NCBI RefSeq assembly: GCF_015352985.1
Contig: NZ_JACYXF010000007.1
Coordinates: 148,976-212,975, forward strand
Length of the DNA stretch: 64,000 nt
Direction of reading: 5' to 3'
Source of the DNA: Noviherbaspirillum malthae
Lineage (GTDB): Bacteria; Pseudomonadota; Gammaproteobacteria; Burkholderiales; Burkholderiaceae_D
The notes below the pieces were generated by a model. The model searched no databases and was not told the origin of the DNA. It saw only the letters and a program-made list of their open reading frames with translations. Shown here piece after piece: positions 19,552 to 28,505 of the stretch (positions are counted from its first letter, which is position 1; each line of letters opens with the position of its first letter). The position numbers and the translations under genes were made by a program.

Positions 19552-20982
19552 TTAAAGCCAGTATTCCAGCAGGCGTGTGCCGAACTCGCGCATGCGTTCG
19601 CGCAGGCCGCGCTGGCGCCAGTTGTCCAGCGTGATTTCATTGGATTCCTGCAAGTCGCGCTGGAACAGCGCTTCCATGCGGTCGGCAAATTCAGCGCTCA
19701 GCACCACCGCATTGATTTCATCGTTGTGCAGGAAGCTGCGCATGTCGAGATTGGTCGAGCCTATGGTCGACCATACGCCGTCGATGACAGCCGTCTTCGC
19801 ATGCAGCATCGCCGCCTTGCGTTCGTAGACCCGGATGCCCGCCTTGAGCAGTTCGTCATAGTAGGAGCGGCCCGCATACAGCAGGAGGCCGACGTCGGTA
19901 AAGCTCGGAAAAATGATGCGCACATCGACGCCGCGCCTGGCGGCATCGATCATGGCGTCGACGATCTGGCGGTCCGGCACGAAGTAGGCGGTGGTCAGAT
20001 GCACATACTTGTCCGCATGGGCGATCGCGGAGATATACGTCTTGTACACCGCGAAGTCGGCGTGGTCGGGCGTGCTGGCGATGGCGCGCACCAGCGACTT
20101 GCCCTCGGTCTTGAGCGGCGGGAAATATTTCGCGTCCTGCGGCGCGCGTCCGGTCTTGCGCTGCCAGGTGTCGAGAAACATTTTCTGGAAATCGGCCACT
20201 ACCGGGCCTTCGATCTGCATGTGCGTGTCGCGCCAGGCGGCATCCGCCGCATCCTTGGGCGGCGGATCGTTGCGCCGGCTCTGGAGGAAGGAGCTTTTGC
20301 CGTAGACCTTGCTGATGTTGACGCCCCCGGTGAAGGCGATACGGCCGTCGACCACCAGCAGCTTGCGATGGTCGCGCTGGTTGATGTCCCAGTCGCCCTT
20401 GGCCTCGAGCGGGTTGACCGGATTGAACTCGAGCACACCGATGCCGGCGGCACGCATGCGGTCGAAGAATTCGCGCGGCGTATCAAGACTGCCCACGCTG
20501 TCGTAAATCAGGTTGACACGCACGCCGGCCGCCTGCTTGGCAATCAGCAGGTCGGCGAGCTGGCGGCCGATTTCGTCGGCTTCGAAGATGTAGGTTTCGA
20601 GATTGACGTGGTCGCGCGCGGCGCGGATCGCGCTCATCATCGCACGCATGGTTTCCGGTCCGTCGTCGAGCAGCGTCACCTTGTTGCCCGCGACCAGCGG
20701 CTGTCCGCTGATCTCTTCCTCGGCCGCCACATGCTTGGACAGCACATCGGTGTCGCCCGCCTTCGCCGCCAGGCCGTCGAGCAGCGCCTGCTTGCGCTTG
20801 CCATCGAGTTCGCCGTTGGCGCTGACGATGGTCGGCTCGGCCTTGTCGACGAGATGGCGGTTGCTCAGGTAGCGGACATCGGGAAGGCTGGCGCAGCCGG
20901 CAAGGACAAGCATGCAAAGCAGCGCCGCGGCATTCCTCAGCCGGTCGACAGCAGACAATGGCGATGCACTCGGTGTGCGCAT
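19552..20982 (-). CDS. Phospholipase D / cardiolipin-synthase-like lipoprotein (ClsC type)
   Basis: The 476-aa protein has a lipoprotein-like N terminus (LVLAGCASLPD, Cys near 30) and two HKD motifs: HRKLLVVDGR in the first half and HAKTAVIDG in the second, with the following GSTNLDMRS. Two HKD half-sites form the active site of phospholipase D/cardiolipin synthase enzymes. The organisation without transmembrane helices resembles E. coli ClsC (YmdC), which makes cardiolipin from phosphatidylethanolamine and phosphatidylglycerol; its usual partner YmdB is not seen here. A hydrolytic PLD role is also possible. Confidence 0.85.
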   Translation of the reverse strand: MRTPSASPLSAVDRLRNAAALLCMLVLAGCASLPDVRYLSNRHLVDKAEPTIVSANGELDGKRKQALLDGLAAKAGDTDVLSKHVAAEEEISGQPLVAGNKVTLLDDGPETMRAMMSAIRAARDHVNLETYIFEADEIGRQLADLLIAKQAAGVRVNLIYDSVGSLDTPREFFDRMRAAGIGVLEFNPVNPLEAKGDWDINQRDHRKLLVVDGRIAFTGGVNISKVYGKSSFLQSRRNDPPPKDAADAAWRDTHMQIEGPVVADFQKMFLDTWQRKTGRAPQDAKYFPPLKTEGKSLVRAIASTPDHADFAVYKTYISAIAHADKYVHLTTAYFVPDRQIVDAMIDAARRGVDVRIIFPSFTDVGLLLYAGRSYYDELLKAGIRVYERKAAMLHAKTAVIDGVWSTIGSTNLDMRSFLHNDEINAVVLSAEFADRMEALFQRDLQESNEITLDNWRQRGLRERMREFGTRLLEYWL

Positions 20983-21117
20983 CCAACGCTTCTTTCTTCG
21001 TTATTGATCTTGGGCCGGAAGGCAATGCATCGGTATCCGGTAATGACTTGGAGTCACTTTGCCGCCCGATAATTCATGCAACCCTCACCGCTCTTGTTTT
21101 TCGTTAAACTGGCCGGC

Positions 21118-21936
21118 ATGCAAATCGTTGGAGTGGATTTCACCTCGGTGCCGCGGCGCGCCAAACCGATCACGATCGCCGTCGGCGAGGCGGAAGGCAA
21201 TCTGCTGCGCATCGAACGCATCGATGCCCATGCCGGCTGGGCTTCGTATGAAGCGTGGCTGGGGCAGCCCGGCCCGTGGATCGGCGGCTTTGACTTTCCC
21301 TTTGGACTGTCGCGCGAACTGGTCGAGCATCTCGGCTGGCCGCAGACCTGGGCCGAGCTGGTGATGCATTGCGCCACGCTGGAACGCGCGCAGCTGCGCG
21401 AGACCTTCAAGGCCTTCTGCGATGCGCGCCCGGTGGGCAACAAGTTCGCGCATCGCGTCACCGACGGTCCAGCCGGTTCCAGCCCTTCGATGAAATGGGT
21501 GAATCCGCCGGTGGCCTACATGTTTCACGAAGGCACGCGCCGGCTGCTCGAGGCCGGCGTGACGGTATTCGGCCTGCACGCCGGCGACCCGCAGCGCATT
21601 GCGCTGGAAGCCTATCCCGGGCTGGTTGCCCGCGCGGTCACGCGCGCTTCCTACAAGAGCGACGAGCGCGCCAAGCAGACGCCGGAACGGCGCGCGGCGC
21701 GCGAACGCATCGTCCAGTCGCTGGAAGACGGCACGCATGCGCTGGGCATACGGATCCAGTTGAAGAAGGCGTTGCGGCGCGAACTGATCGAAGACGGCAC
21801 GGCCGACTGGCTCGATGCGGTGCTGTGCGCAGTTGCAGCCTCATGGGCCGCGCAGCGGCCCAATTTCGGCCTGCCGCTGCAGCTTGATCCGGTGGAGGGA
21901 TGGACCGCCGGAGCAATGCATGACGGCATCGCGTGA
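21118..21936 (+). CDS. DUF429 domain-containing protein
   Basis: The 272-aa soluble protein begins MQIVGVDFTSVPRRAKPITIAVG, an RNase H-like first strand with a conserved Asp, and contains WIGGFDFPFGLSREL, which are hallmarks of DUF429. The fold suggests a nuclease or nucleotide-binding function but no activity is established. The ATG at 21118 gives the family N terminus; 14 further in-frame codons upstream are not needed. It is a single gene, ending before a strong hairpin. Confidence 0.8.
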   Translation: MQIVGVDFTSVPRRAKPITIAVGEAEGNLLRIERIDAHAGWASYEAWLGQPGPWIGGFDFPFGLSRELVEHLGWPQTWAELVMHCATLERAQLRETFKAFCDARPVGNKFAHRVTDGPAGSSPSMKWVNPPVAYMFHEGTRRLLEAGVTVFGLHAGDPQRIALEAYPGLVARAVTRASYKSDERAKQTPERRAARERIVQSLEDGTHALGIRIQLKKALRRELIEDGTADWLDAVLCAVAASWAAQRPNFGLPLQLDPVEGWTAGAMHDGIA

Positions 21937-21990
21937 CGATCACGAAGATATCGAAATACCGAAGAAAAACGCAGGGATCTGCTGCTGATG

Positions 21991-22022
21991 CCGCATGCCG
22001 GCGATACGCAGCCGGCATGCGG
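21991..22022. terminator. Perfect 12-bp hairpin between convergent genes
   Basis: CCGCATGCCGGC (21991-22002) and its exact complement (22011-22022) enclose an 8-nt loop, 55 bases after the DUF429 stop. The T run is poor (TTCTGC), but position between convergent genes suggests a bidirectional terminator. A second stem (TGCCTGCC 22032-22039 with GGCAGGCA 22057-22064) follows. Confidence 0.5.
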
Positions 22023-22175
22023 TTCTGCTATTGCCTGCCCGGATGCCTTGGCAGATGGCAGGCAGGGAGAACAGGCAATGAGAGACATCGCATCATGATG
22101 CCATCATGAAACGTCGACTGCTCTGATGATTCGTGATGATCGTGGTGCGAGGAAAGGTTCGGTTGCGCAACCGGC

Positions 22176-22427
22176 CTAGACGTTGGGACCAATCCTTATC
22201 CTGTTGACACTCGAAATGGCATAGCCCTTTGCGCTGATCTGCTGATGGGCGTCTTCTGCGGAAATGCCGTGCAGCGGCTCATTGCCGGCATCGTCGAGAT
22301 CCACGTTGGTCTCGGCGCTTTCCCAATCAATGTTGGTGGCCTCCTCCGGTATGGGTCGTCCTTCGGGTACGGCGAGGTAAGAAAACTTGCCTTCCTTTTC
22401 AGGGCGTTTATACACATCAACTTTCAT
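22176..22427 (-). CDS. Small conserved protein (probably DUF6139 family)
   Basis: The 83-aa acidic protein MKVDVYKRPEKEGKFSYLAV... is not a shadow of another gene, has AAAGGATG before its ATG and a well-formed amphipathic composition without membrane segments. It resembles a small protein family of Burkholderiales that I believe is catalogued as DUF6139; this name is from memory and should be treated with care. Function is unknown. The conserved-looking block SYLAVPEGRPIPEEATNIDW near residues 16-35 is the best handle for a search. Confidence 0.7.
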   Translation of the reverse strand: MKVDVYKRPEKEGKFSYLAVPEGRPIPEEATNIDWESAETNVDLDDAGNEPLHGISAEDAHQQISAKGYAISSVNRIRIGPNV

Positions 22428-22773
22428 GGTGACATCCTTTTAAAAACGGGTGTCTGCTATTGACCTGATGACATCGCAAAAGGTTGCGCGACGCCGCAGG
22501 AACCGTCTGCCAGTTTTTGTGCCGGCATCGCTTTCAGTCTTGTGGCTCGCGGTATTGTCTTTTTGAGATGCCTCAATCATAAGCAAACTAAGGACATCGT
22601 TATCGTTTTGAAAAATTTGCGTAAAAAAATGTTTCGGAGTTGCATAAACGAATATTGAAGGCTGGAAAGTCCGTATTTAGAATGGGCAACGTTGCGTCTC
22701 ATCAATGAGGTGCAGCGGATTCGGCGGTTCGCATGACGAGCCGGTGTGTTTGCCCTTCGAAGTGTATGGATTT
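22428..22773. other. 346-bp intergenic region with divergent promoters
   Basis: This gap separates the small minus-strand gene from the secreted hydrolase gene. It is richer in A+T than the coding DNA around it, especially 22570-22680. It should hold promoters for both genes; one good promoter for the plus strand is listed separately. I see no further gene in it. Confidence 0.6.
22655..22683 (+). promoter_or_regulatory. Sigma-70-type promoter of the secreted hydrolase gene
   Basis: TTGAAG (22655-22660) and TAGAAT (22678-22683) are separated by exactly 17 bases, matching 4 and 5 of 6 consensus positions. Transcription would start near 22690, leaving a leader of about 85 bases before the start codon at 22774. 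Confidence 0.6.
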
Positions 22774-24033
22774 ATGCCTGACCTACTATTAGAGAAGCGC
22801 GCCGCGAAGAAGACCCGCATTTTCTCCGCATTCCGCTCCACGGTTTTCGCCGCACTTACTCTCGCTGCCAGCCTCGTGGCCATTCCCGCCGCAGCCCAGG
22901 CAGTCGTTCTCGAAACTAGCCTCAACGAACAAGTCGTCATGGTGCCCGCCGTTTCCAGCGGCAGGACCGTGGAACTCGAAACCACCATCTTCAAGCCCGT
23001 CGGCGACGGTCCCTTTCCCTTGCTGATCATGAATCACGGCAAGGCCCTCGGCAATCCGCGCAACCAGAACCGCGACCGCTTCCTGGTCATCAGCCGCGAA
23101 TTCGTCAAGCGCGGCTATGCCGTCGTGATCCCGATGCGCAAGGGCTTTTCCAAGTCCAGCGGCGACTATGCCGATCCCGGCTGCAACATGACCGCGCACG
23201 GCCAGCTGCAGGCGGAAGACCTCGACAGCACGCTCGCCTACCTGCGCACGCAGGCCTGGGCCGACAATGAACGCATCGTGGTGGCAGGCCAGTCCTACGG
23301 CGGCCTGACCACGCTGGCCTTCGGCACGCATGCGGCGCCGGGAGTGAAGGGGCTGATCAATTTCGCCGGCGGACTGAAGATGCACGGCGGCGACTGCCGC
23401 TGGGAACAGTCGCTGGTGCAGGCCTTCGCCAGCTACGGCGCGAAGACCACGCTGCCCAGCCTGTGGTTCTATGGCGAGAACGACAACCACTTCGGCCCGG
23501 CGCTGGCGTCGCGCCTGCGCGATGCCTATGTGCAAGCCGGCGGCCGCGCGAAACTCGTCGCCTACGGTCCGTTCAAGCGCGATGCGCACGGCATGAGCGG
23601 CAGCCGCGATGGCGTGAAGATATGGTGGCCGGAAACCGAAAGGTTCCTGCGCGAAGTCGGCATGCCGGCCGATACCGTGTATGCCATCAATGATGAATAC
23701 CGGATTCCGAAAACCGAGTATGCATCAATCGACAATGTGGATGCGATTCCCTACCTGCGCGGCAGCGCGCGGGAGCAGTACAGGACTTTCCTGAGCAAGT
23801 CGATGCCCCGCGCCTTCGCCGTGTCGCCGACCGGCGCCTGGAGCTGGGCCGAGGACGGCGATGATCCGGTGGCGCAGGCGCTGGCGGATTGCCAGAAAAA
23901 CAGCAGCCAGCCGTGCCGGCTGTATGCGGTCGACGACCATGTCGTATGGACCGACGACCAGGGTATCGGTGCTTCCACGGCAACGGTTGCCGCACCGGCG
24001 CCGGTGACGACATCGGCCATCACCGGTCCGTGA
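22774..24033 (+). CDS. Exported alpha/beta hydrolase (dienelactone-hydrolase type)
   Basis: The 419-aa protein has a long N-terminal region ending in a signal-peptide-like stretch (FAALTLAASLVAIPAAAQA, about residues 25-44). The alpha/beta hydrolase core follows with nucleophile elbow GQSYGG near residue 175 and a catalytic His in KRDAHGMSG near residue 275. The oxyanion region is LLIMNHGK. About 130 C-terminal residues add a domain of unknown role. Substrate is unknown. The ATG at 22774 is preferred over one at 22705 because it leaves a plausible leader behind the promoter. Its stop lies 39 bases before the Hsp70-like gene. Confidence 0.8.
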   Translation: MPDLLLEKRAAKKTRIFSAFRSTVFAALTLAASLVAIPAAAQAVVLETSLNEQVVMVPAVSSGRTVELETTIFKPVGDGPFPLLIMNHGKALGNPRNQNRDRFLVISREFVKRGYAVVIPMRKGFSKSSGDYADPGCNMTAHGQLQAEDLDSTLAYLRTQAWADNERIVVAGQSYGGLTTLAFGTHAAPGVKGLINFAGGLKMHGGDCRWEQSLVQAFASYGAKTTLPSLWFYGENDNHFGPALASRLRDAYVQAGGRAKLVAYGPFKRDAHGMSGSRDGVKIWWPETERFLREVGMPADTVYAINDEYRIPKTEYASIDNVDAIPYLRGSAREQYRTFLSKSMPRAFAVSPTGAWSWAEDGDDPVAQALADCQKNSSQPCRLYAVDDHVVWTDDQGIGASTATVAAPAPVTTSAITGP

Positions 24034-24045
24034 TTGTGGCGTATG

Positions 24046-24074
24046 ATGGTCGGCTTTTTTGAGGAGCCGACCAT
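24046..24074 (+). promoter_or_regulatory. Hairpin that buries the start codon of the Hsp70-like gene (possible RNA thermometer)
   Basis: ATGGTCGGCT (24046-24055) pairs perfectly with AGCCGACCAT (24065-24074), a 10-bp stem. The 9-nt loop TTTTTGAGG contains the likely Shine-Dalgarno GAGG, and the last arm contains the first two bases of the ATG at 24073. Translation of the downstream chaperone-like protein should therefore be limited while the hairpin is closed. A temperature-sensing role is inference. Confidence 0.55.
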
Positions 24075-25323
24075 GACCAATGCCTGCGGTGTCGACTTCG
24101 GCACTTCCAACTCCACCGTCGGTTTCCATCGCCCCGGCCAGCCTGCGCTGCTGGCGCTGGAAGACGGCAAGCCCACACTCCCCTCTGTCGTTTTCTTCAA
24201 CGCGGAAGACAATGCGGTCAGCTTCGGCCGCGCCGCGCTGGCCGATTACCTGTCCGGCTACGAAGGCCGCCTGATGCGCTCGCTCAAGAGCCTGCTCGGC
24301 ACCAGCCTGATCGACAGCCAGACCGAAGTCCATGGCCGCGCCCTGTCATTCCGCGAACTGCTCGGGCAGTTCCTGCGCGAACTGAAATCGCGCGCCGAGC
24401 AGGCAGCCGGCCGCGATTTCACGCAAGCCGTCTTCGGCCGGCCGGTGCATTTCATCGACGACGATGCCAAGGCCGACCAGCTGGCGGAAGACACCCTGCG
24501 CGAGATCGGGCACAGCGTTGGTTTCCGCGACATTGCCTTTCAGTATGAGCCGATCGCCGCCGCCTTCGATTACGAGTCCGGCCTTTCGCGGGAAGAGCTG
24601 GTCCTGATCGTCGACATCGGCGGCGGCACCTCCGACTTTTCGCTGGTACGGCTGTCGCCGCAGCGCGCCAGCAGCAGCGACAGGCGCGATGACATTCTCG
24701 CCACCGCCGGTGTGCATGTCGGCGGCACGGACTTCGACAAGTACCTGAACCTGTCGTCCGCGATGCCGCTGCTCGGCCTCGGCACGCGCATGAACAGCGG
24801 CAACGAAGTGCCGTCGAGCTATTACTTCAACCTCGCCACCTGGCACACCATCAACTTTGCCTATACGCAAAAAGTCTGGCGCGAGCTGCAGGAGGTGTAT
24901 CGTGATGCGAGCGAGCGCGACAAGCTGGCGCGCCTGCTGAAGCTGATCGAGCAGCGCGACGGCCACTGGCTGGCGCTGAAAATGGAAGAGGGAAAAATCG
25001 CCCTGTCGGGTGCGGAGCGCGCCTCGCTGCATCTGGACCGCCTCGCTTCCGATCTTCATCTCGTCGTACAGCGGGCCGGTTTCGATGCATCGATTGCGCA
25101 TCTGGTCGACAGCGTCGGCAACACGCTCGGCGGATTGCTGCGCGATGCCGGCATTGATGCAGACCGCATCGACACGGTGTTCTTTACCGGCGGCTCCAGC
25201 GGCGTGCAATTGCTGCGGCAGAATATTTCCGCGCTGCTGCCCAACGCCGCGCGCGTCGAAGGCGACCTGTTCGGCAGCATCGGCGCCGGGCTTGCGCTGG
25301 ATGCCGTCAGAAAATTCGGCTGA
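24073..25323 (+). CDS. Hsp70 family protein (YegD-like)
   Basis: The 416-aa protein has only the actin-like ATPase domain of Hsp70: phosphate-1 motif GVDFGTSNSTVGF at residues 5-17, phosphate-2 motif VDIGGGTSDFSLV near residue 185 and adenosine motif FTGGSSGVQ near 375. It lacks the substrate-binding domain of DnaK (about 640 aa), like E. coli YegD, a putative chaperone whose client is unknown. The start at 24073 is favoured because the Hsp70 N terminus begins there. Its ribosome site and start codon lie in a hairpin that begins 12 bases after the previous stop. Confidence 0.88.
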   Translation: MTNACGVDFGTSNSTVGFHRPGQPALLALEDGKPTLPSVVFFNAEDNAVSFGRAALADYLSGYEGRLMRSLKSLLGTSLIDSQTEVHGRALSFRELLGQFLRELKSRAEQAAGRDFTQAVFGRPVHFIDDDAKADQLAEDTLREIGHSVGFRDIAFQYEPIAAAFDYESGLSREELVLIVDIGGGTSDFSLVRLSPQRASSSDRRDDILATAGVHVGGTDFDKYLNLSSAMPLLGLGTRMNSGNEVPSSYYFNLATWHTINFAYTQKVWRELQEVYRDASERDKLARLLKLIEQRDGHWLALKMEEGKIALSGAERASLHLDRLASDLHLVVQRAGFDASIAHLVDSVGNTLGGLLRDAGIDADRIDTVFFTGGSSGVQLLRQNISALLPNAARVEGDLFGSIGAGLALDAVRKFG

Positions 25324-25423
25324 CCTTGTCTTGATGCAGCGCCAGCGCCGCGCCTCTTGCCGGCGGCGGCGCGAAACTTCATGCCGGGGCGGTTGTCATT
25401 CCCTTCAATGAAAGGAATGCAAG

Positions 25424-26194
25424 ATGCCGGAACAGAAATGGCCTCAGACAATCTGGATCGTGCGGCACGGGCAAAGCGCCGGCAACGTCGCGCGCGATGA
25501 AGCCGAAGCGGCGGGCCTGCCGCTGATCGACATCGCCACCCGCGACATCGACACGCCGCTGTCGGCGCTGGGCGAACAGCAGGCCGATGCCCTCGGCCAC
25601 TGGTTCGGCCAGCTGCCGCCGGACCAGCAGCCCAACGTCGTATTGTGTTCTTCCTATGTGCGGGCGCGCCGCACCGCCGAGATCGCGATGCAGGCGGCGG
25701 GCATCGATCTTGACGACATCACCTTCAATGCCGATGAACGCCTGCGCGAAAAGGAATTCGGCATCCTCGACCGCCTGACCAAGTTCGGCATCGTGCAGAA
25801 GTATCCGGAGCTGCACGAGCAGCGCACCCATGTCGGCAAGTTCTATTTCCGCCCGCCCGGCGGCGAAAGCTGGTGCGACGTCATCCTGCGGCTGCGCAGC
25901 GTGCTCGACACCATCAGCCGCGAATACCGGCGCGAGCGGGTCCTCATCGTCGGCCACCAGGTCATCGTCAACTGCTTCCGCTATCTGTTCGAGCGGATGG
26001 ACGAGAGCCAGATACTGGAAATCGACCGCGTCGCCGACGTGCCGAACTGCTCGGTCACCTCGTATGAGTTCGATCCCACGCGCGGCAAGAACGGCAAGCT
26101 GGTGCCGAGCCTGGTGAACTTCGTGGCGCCGCTGCGCGAAGCCGGCGCCCCGGTCACCGCCGAGCCGGACGTGCCGGCGGCCCCGAAATCCTGA
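25424..26194 (+). CDS. Histidine phosphatase family protein
   Basis: The 256-aa protein has the catalytic RHG motif at residues 14-16 (IWIVRHGQSAGN), a second-arginine region SSYVRARRTAEIA, the acid residue in LREKEFG and the second catalytic His in LIVGHQVIVNC. It belongs to the phosphoglycerate-mutase-like branch and hydrolyses an unknown phosphoester, possibly a small metabolite. GAAAGGAATG precedes the ATG. Ten bases separate its stop from the hydrate dehydratase start, so the two form an operon. Confidence 0.87.
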   Translation: MPEQKWPQTIWIVRHGQSAGNVARDEAEAAGLPLIDIATRDIDTPLSALGEQQADALGHWFGQLPPDQQPNVVLCSSYVRARRTAEIAMQAAGIDLDDITFNADERLREKEFGILDRLTKFGIVQKYPELHEQRTHVGKFYFRPPGGESWCDVILRLRSVLDTISREYRRERVLIVGHQVIVNCFRYLFERMDESQILEIDRVADVPNCSVTSYEFDPTRGKNGKLVPSLVNFVAPLREAGAPVTAEPDVPAAPKS

Positions 26195-26204
26195 CGGAGC
26201 CAAG

Positions 26205-27128
26205 ATGAAAGATGCAACGCGGGCAGAACCCGTGCTGGTGGACGATGCGCTGCTGCGGCAATGGCCGCTGCCCATGCCGGCCGCCGAAGGCGACAAGGAA
26301 GAGCGCGGCAAGGTGCTGGTGATTGCCGGCTCGCGCGAGATCGCGGGCGCGGCCATCCTGTCGGGCATGGGCGTGCTGCGCGCCGGCGCCGGCAAGCTGG
26401 CGATCGCCACGGCGGAAAGCGTGGCGCCGCTGCTGGCGCAGGCCATGCCCGAGGCGCGCGTGATCGGCCTGCCCGAAACCGAAGACGGCGACCTGGCCGG
26501 TGCGGCAGCGGCGGACAGGATCGGCAGCATCATCGGCCGCTACGGCGCATTGCTGATCGGCCCCGGCATGCAGAATGAAGAGGCGATCTGCGATTTCGTC
26601 GCCGAACTGATGCCGCACATGGACGGCAGGCCGATGCTGCTCGATGCAAGCGCAATGAGTGTGGTGCGCGGGCAGGGTGACGGTGAACGTCCGGCCCGAG
26701 TCAGCCGCTTCGATTCGCCGGTGCTGCTGACGCCGCATGCCGGCGAGATGGCGCACCTGACCGGTGCCGACAAACAGGAAGTGCTGGATGACCCGGTGAA
26801 TGCCGCGATGCAGGCGGCGCGGCGCTGGAATGCGGTGGTGGCGCTCAAGGGTGCGGTCACTCACATCGCCGCGCCCGACGGCCGGCTCTGGCGGCATGAA
26901 GGCGGCAATGTCGGGCTGGCCACCTCCGGTTCCGGCGACACGCTGGCCGGCATCATCACCGGCCTGATGGCGCGAGGCGCGCCGCTGGAACAGGCCTGCG
27001 CCTGGGGCGTGGCCCTGCATGCCCGCGCCGGCGAGAGGCTGTGCCAGCGCCTTGGCCCGCTCGGCTATCTGGCGCGCGAGATCCTCGACGAAATTCCGGC
27101 GTTGATGCATGCATTAAGGCCGCAGTAG
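26205..27128 (+). CDS. nnrD: ADP-dependent (S)-NAD(P)H-hydrate dehydratase
   Basis: The 307-aa protein is a stand-alone YjeF C-terminal (ribokinase-like) domain. It dehydrates damaged NAD(P)H hydrates back to NAD(P)H using ADP. Key segments are KGKVLVIAGSREIAGAAILSG-type binding near residue 32, LLIGPGMQNEE, LTPHAGEMAHL and the catalytic GSGDTLAGIITGL near residue 245. The epimerase half (NnrE) is not fused, so it must be encoded elsewhere. It belongs to a short operon with the histidine phosphatase and probably tag, whose start is 32 bases downstream. Confidence 0.9.
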   Translation: MKDATRAEPVLVDDALLRQWPLPMPAAEGDKEERGKVLVIAGSREIAGAAILSGMGVLRAGAGKLAIATAESVAPLLAQAMPEARVIGLPETEDGDLAGAAAADRIGSIIGRYGALLIGPGMQNEEAICDFVAELMPHMDGRPMLLDASAMSVVRGQGDGERPARVSRFDSPVLLTPHAGEMAHLTGADKQEVLDDPVNAAMQAARRWNAVVALKGAVTHIAAPDGRLWRHEGGNVGLATSGSGDTLAGIITGLMARGAPLEQACAWGVALHARAGERLCQRLGPLGYLAREILDEIPALMHALRPQ

Positions 27129-27160
27129 AATCGGCTTTTCCGCCATTCTGCCTGCCGCCC

Positions 27161-27754
27161 ATGCCTGCTCAAGACACCAAAGCCATTCAACGCTGCTTCT
27201 GGGCCAATCCGGCCAATTCCCGCTACCTCGCCTATCACGACGAGGAATGGGGCGTACCCTGCCATGACGAGCGCCGCCTGTTCGAGATGCTCAACCTGGA
27301 AGGCGCGCAGGCCGGCCTGAGCTGGGAAACCGTGCTCAACAAGCGCGACAACTACCGCATCGCCTTCGACGGCTGGGATCCGGAAAAGATCGTCCGCTAT
27401 GACGAGGCCAAGGTGGCCGAGCTGATGGCCAACCCCGGCATCATCCGCAACCGCCTGAAGATCGCGGCCGCCATCACCAATGCCGGCGCCTACCTGCGGC
27501 TGCGCGACGAAACCGGCGGACTCGCGCCCTATCTCTGGGCCTATGTCGACGGCAAGCCCATCCTGAACGCGTGGACCGGCAAGGGCGACACCCCGGCCAA
27601 GACGCTGCTGTCGGACCGCATCTCGAAAGACTTGTCGAAGCGCGGCTTCAAGTTCGTCGGCTCCACCATCATCTATGCCTACATGCAGGCGACCGGCATG
27701 GTCAACGACCATGCGGCCGGCTGCTTCCTGCATCCTCACGCTGCGGCAGAATAG
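27161..27754 (+). CDS. tag: DNA-3-methyladenine glycosylase I
   Basis: The 197-aa protein matches Tag over its full length. The zinc ligands of E. coli Tag are conserved (Cys in RCFWANP, His in AYHDEEWG, His and Cys in DHAAGC near the C terminus), as is the catalytic region LFEMLNLEGAQAGLSWETVL. It removes 3-methyladenine from alkylated DNA to start base excision repair. I chose the ATG at 27161 since the family begins there. The last 19 bases overlap the convergent glutathione transferase gene. Confidence 0.95.
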   Translation: MPAQDTKAIQRCFWANPANSRYLAYHDEEWGVPCHDERRLFEMLNLEGAQAGLSWETVLNKRDNYRIAFDGWDPEKIVRYDEAKVAELMANPGIIRNRLKIAAAITNAGAYLRLRDETGGLAPYLWAYVDGKPILNAWTGKGDTPAKTLLSDRISKDLSKRGFKFVGSTIIYAYMQATGMVNDHAAGCFLHPHAAAE

Positions 27755-28443
27755 CGAGGCAGAACCGGCGATGCCGCCAGCAGGCGGCCGCCGAGCACGC
27801 CATTCTGGCGGATCACGAATTCCGTCAGCAGCGCCGGGTAATCGTCCGATACCGCAGACTGTACCGAAGGCCGCTGCGCCAGCGCCGTCCGCCATGCGCG
27901 CAGCTTCGGCGCATCGGCAAGGAAGTCGATGCCGCTGACCGGGTCGAACACGTCGAAGTAGCGGAACACCGGCGCGAAGGCCGCATCCACCAGGCTGAAG
28001 CTGTCGCCGGAAAAATAGGAGCCGTCGCCGAGCGCCTTCTCCAGTTGATGGAAACGGTCCGCCAGCACGGCGGCCGCAGCCGCATAGGCGGATTCATCCC
28101 TGGCGGTGTAGAAACTCCAGATCGCATTCAAGGTGGCTGATGCGAATTCGATCCAGGCGCGATGCTTCGCGCGCTGCAGCGCATCGGCCGGGTGCAGCGC
28201 GGGGCCGACAGTGTCTTCCAGGTACTCGCAGATGACCGCTGATTCGAAGACGACGTCATGATCGACGCGCAGCACCGGCGTCTTGCCCAGCGGTGACAGC
28301 GCGAGAAACCATTTCGGCTTGGCGGCGAGATCGATGTCGATGCGCCGGTAGTCGACCTGCTTTTCCTTGAGCGCGATCACGGCGCGCTGCACGTAGGGGC
28401 AAAGCTTGTGGCTGATGAGGGTGAGGGTAGGGGTAGAGGGCAT
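27736..28443 (-). CDS. Glutathione S-transferase family protein
   Basis: The 235-aa protein has an N-terminal thioredoxin-like domain with the CPY motif of omega/lambda-like transferases (SHKLCPYVQRAVIALKEKQ, Cys near residue 13) and SPLGKTPVL cis-proline loop, followed by an all-helical C-terminal domain. Such enzymes act as thiol transferases or dehydroascorbate reductases. AGGAG precedes the ATG at 28443. It is the last gene of a minus-strand group DoxX-GST-GST and converges on tag with an overlap. Confidence 0.88.
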   Translation of the reverse strand: MPSTPTLTLISHKLCPYVQRAVIALKEKQVDYRRIDIDLAAKPKWFLALSPLGKTPVLRVDHDVVFESAVICEYLEDTVGPALHPADALQRAKHRAWIEFASATLNAIWSFYTARDESAYAAAAAVLADRFHQLEKALGDGSYFSGDSFSLVDAAFAPVFRYFDVFDPVSGIDFLADAPKLRAWRTALAQRPSVQSAVSDDYPALLTEFVIRQNGVLGGRLLAASPVLPRYSAAA

Positions 28444-28505
28444 GGCATGTTCTCCTGCAGTCAAAGAGGGAGCGGAACATGCATGTGCCGCCCCGCGGAG
28501 TGGAA

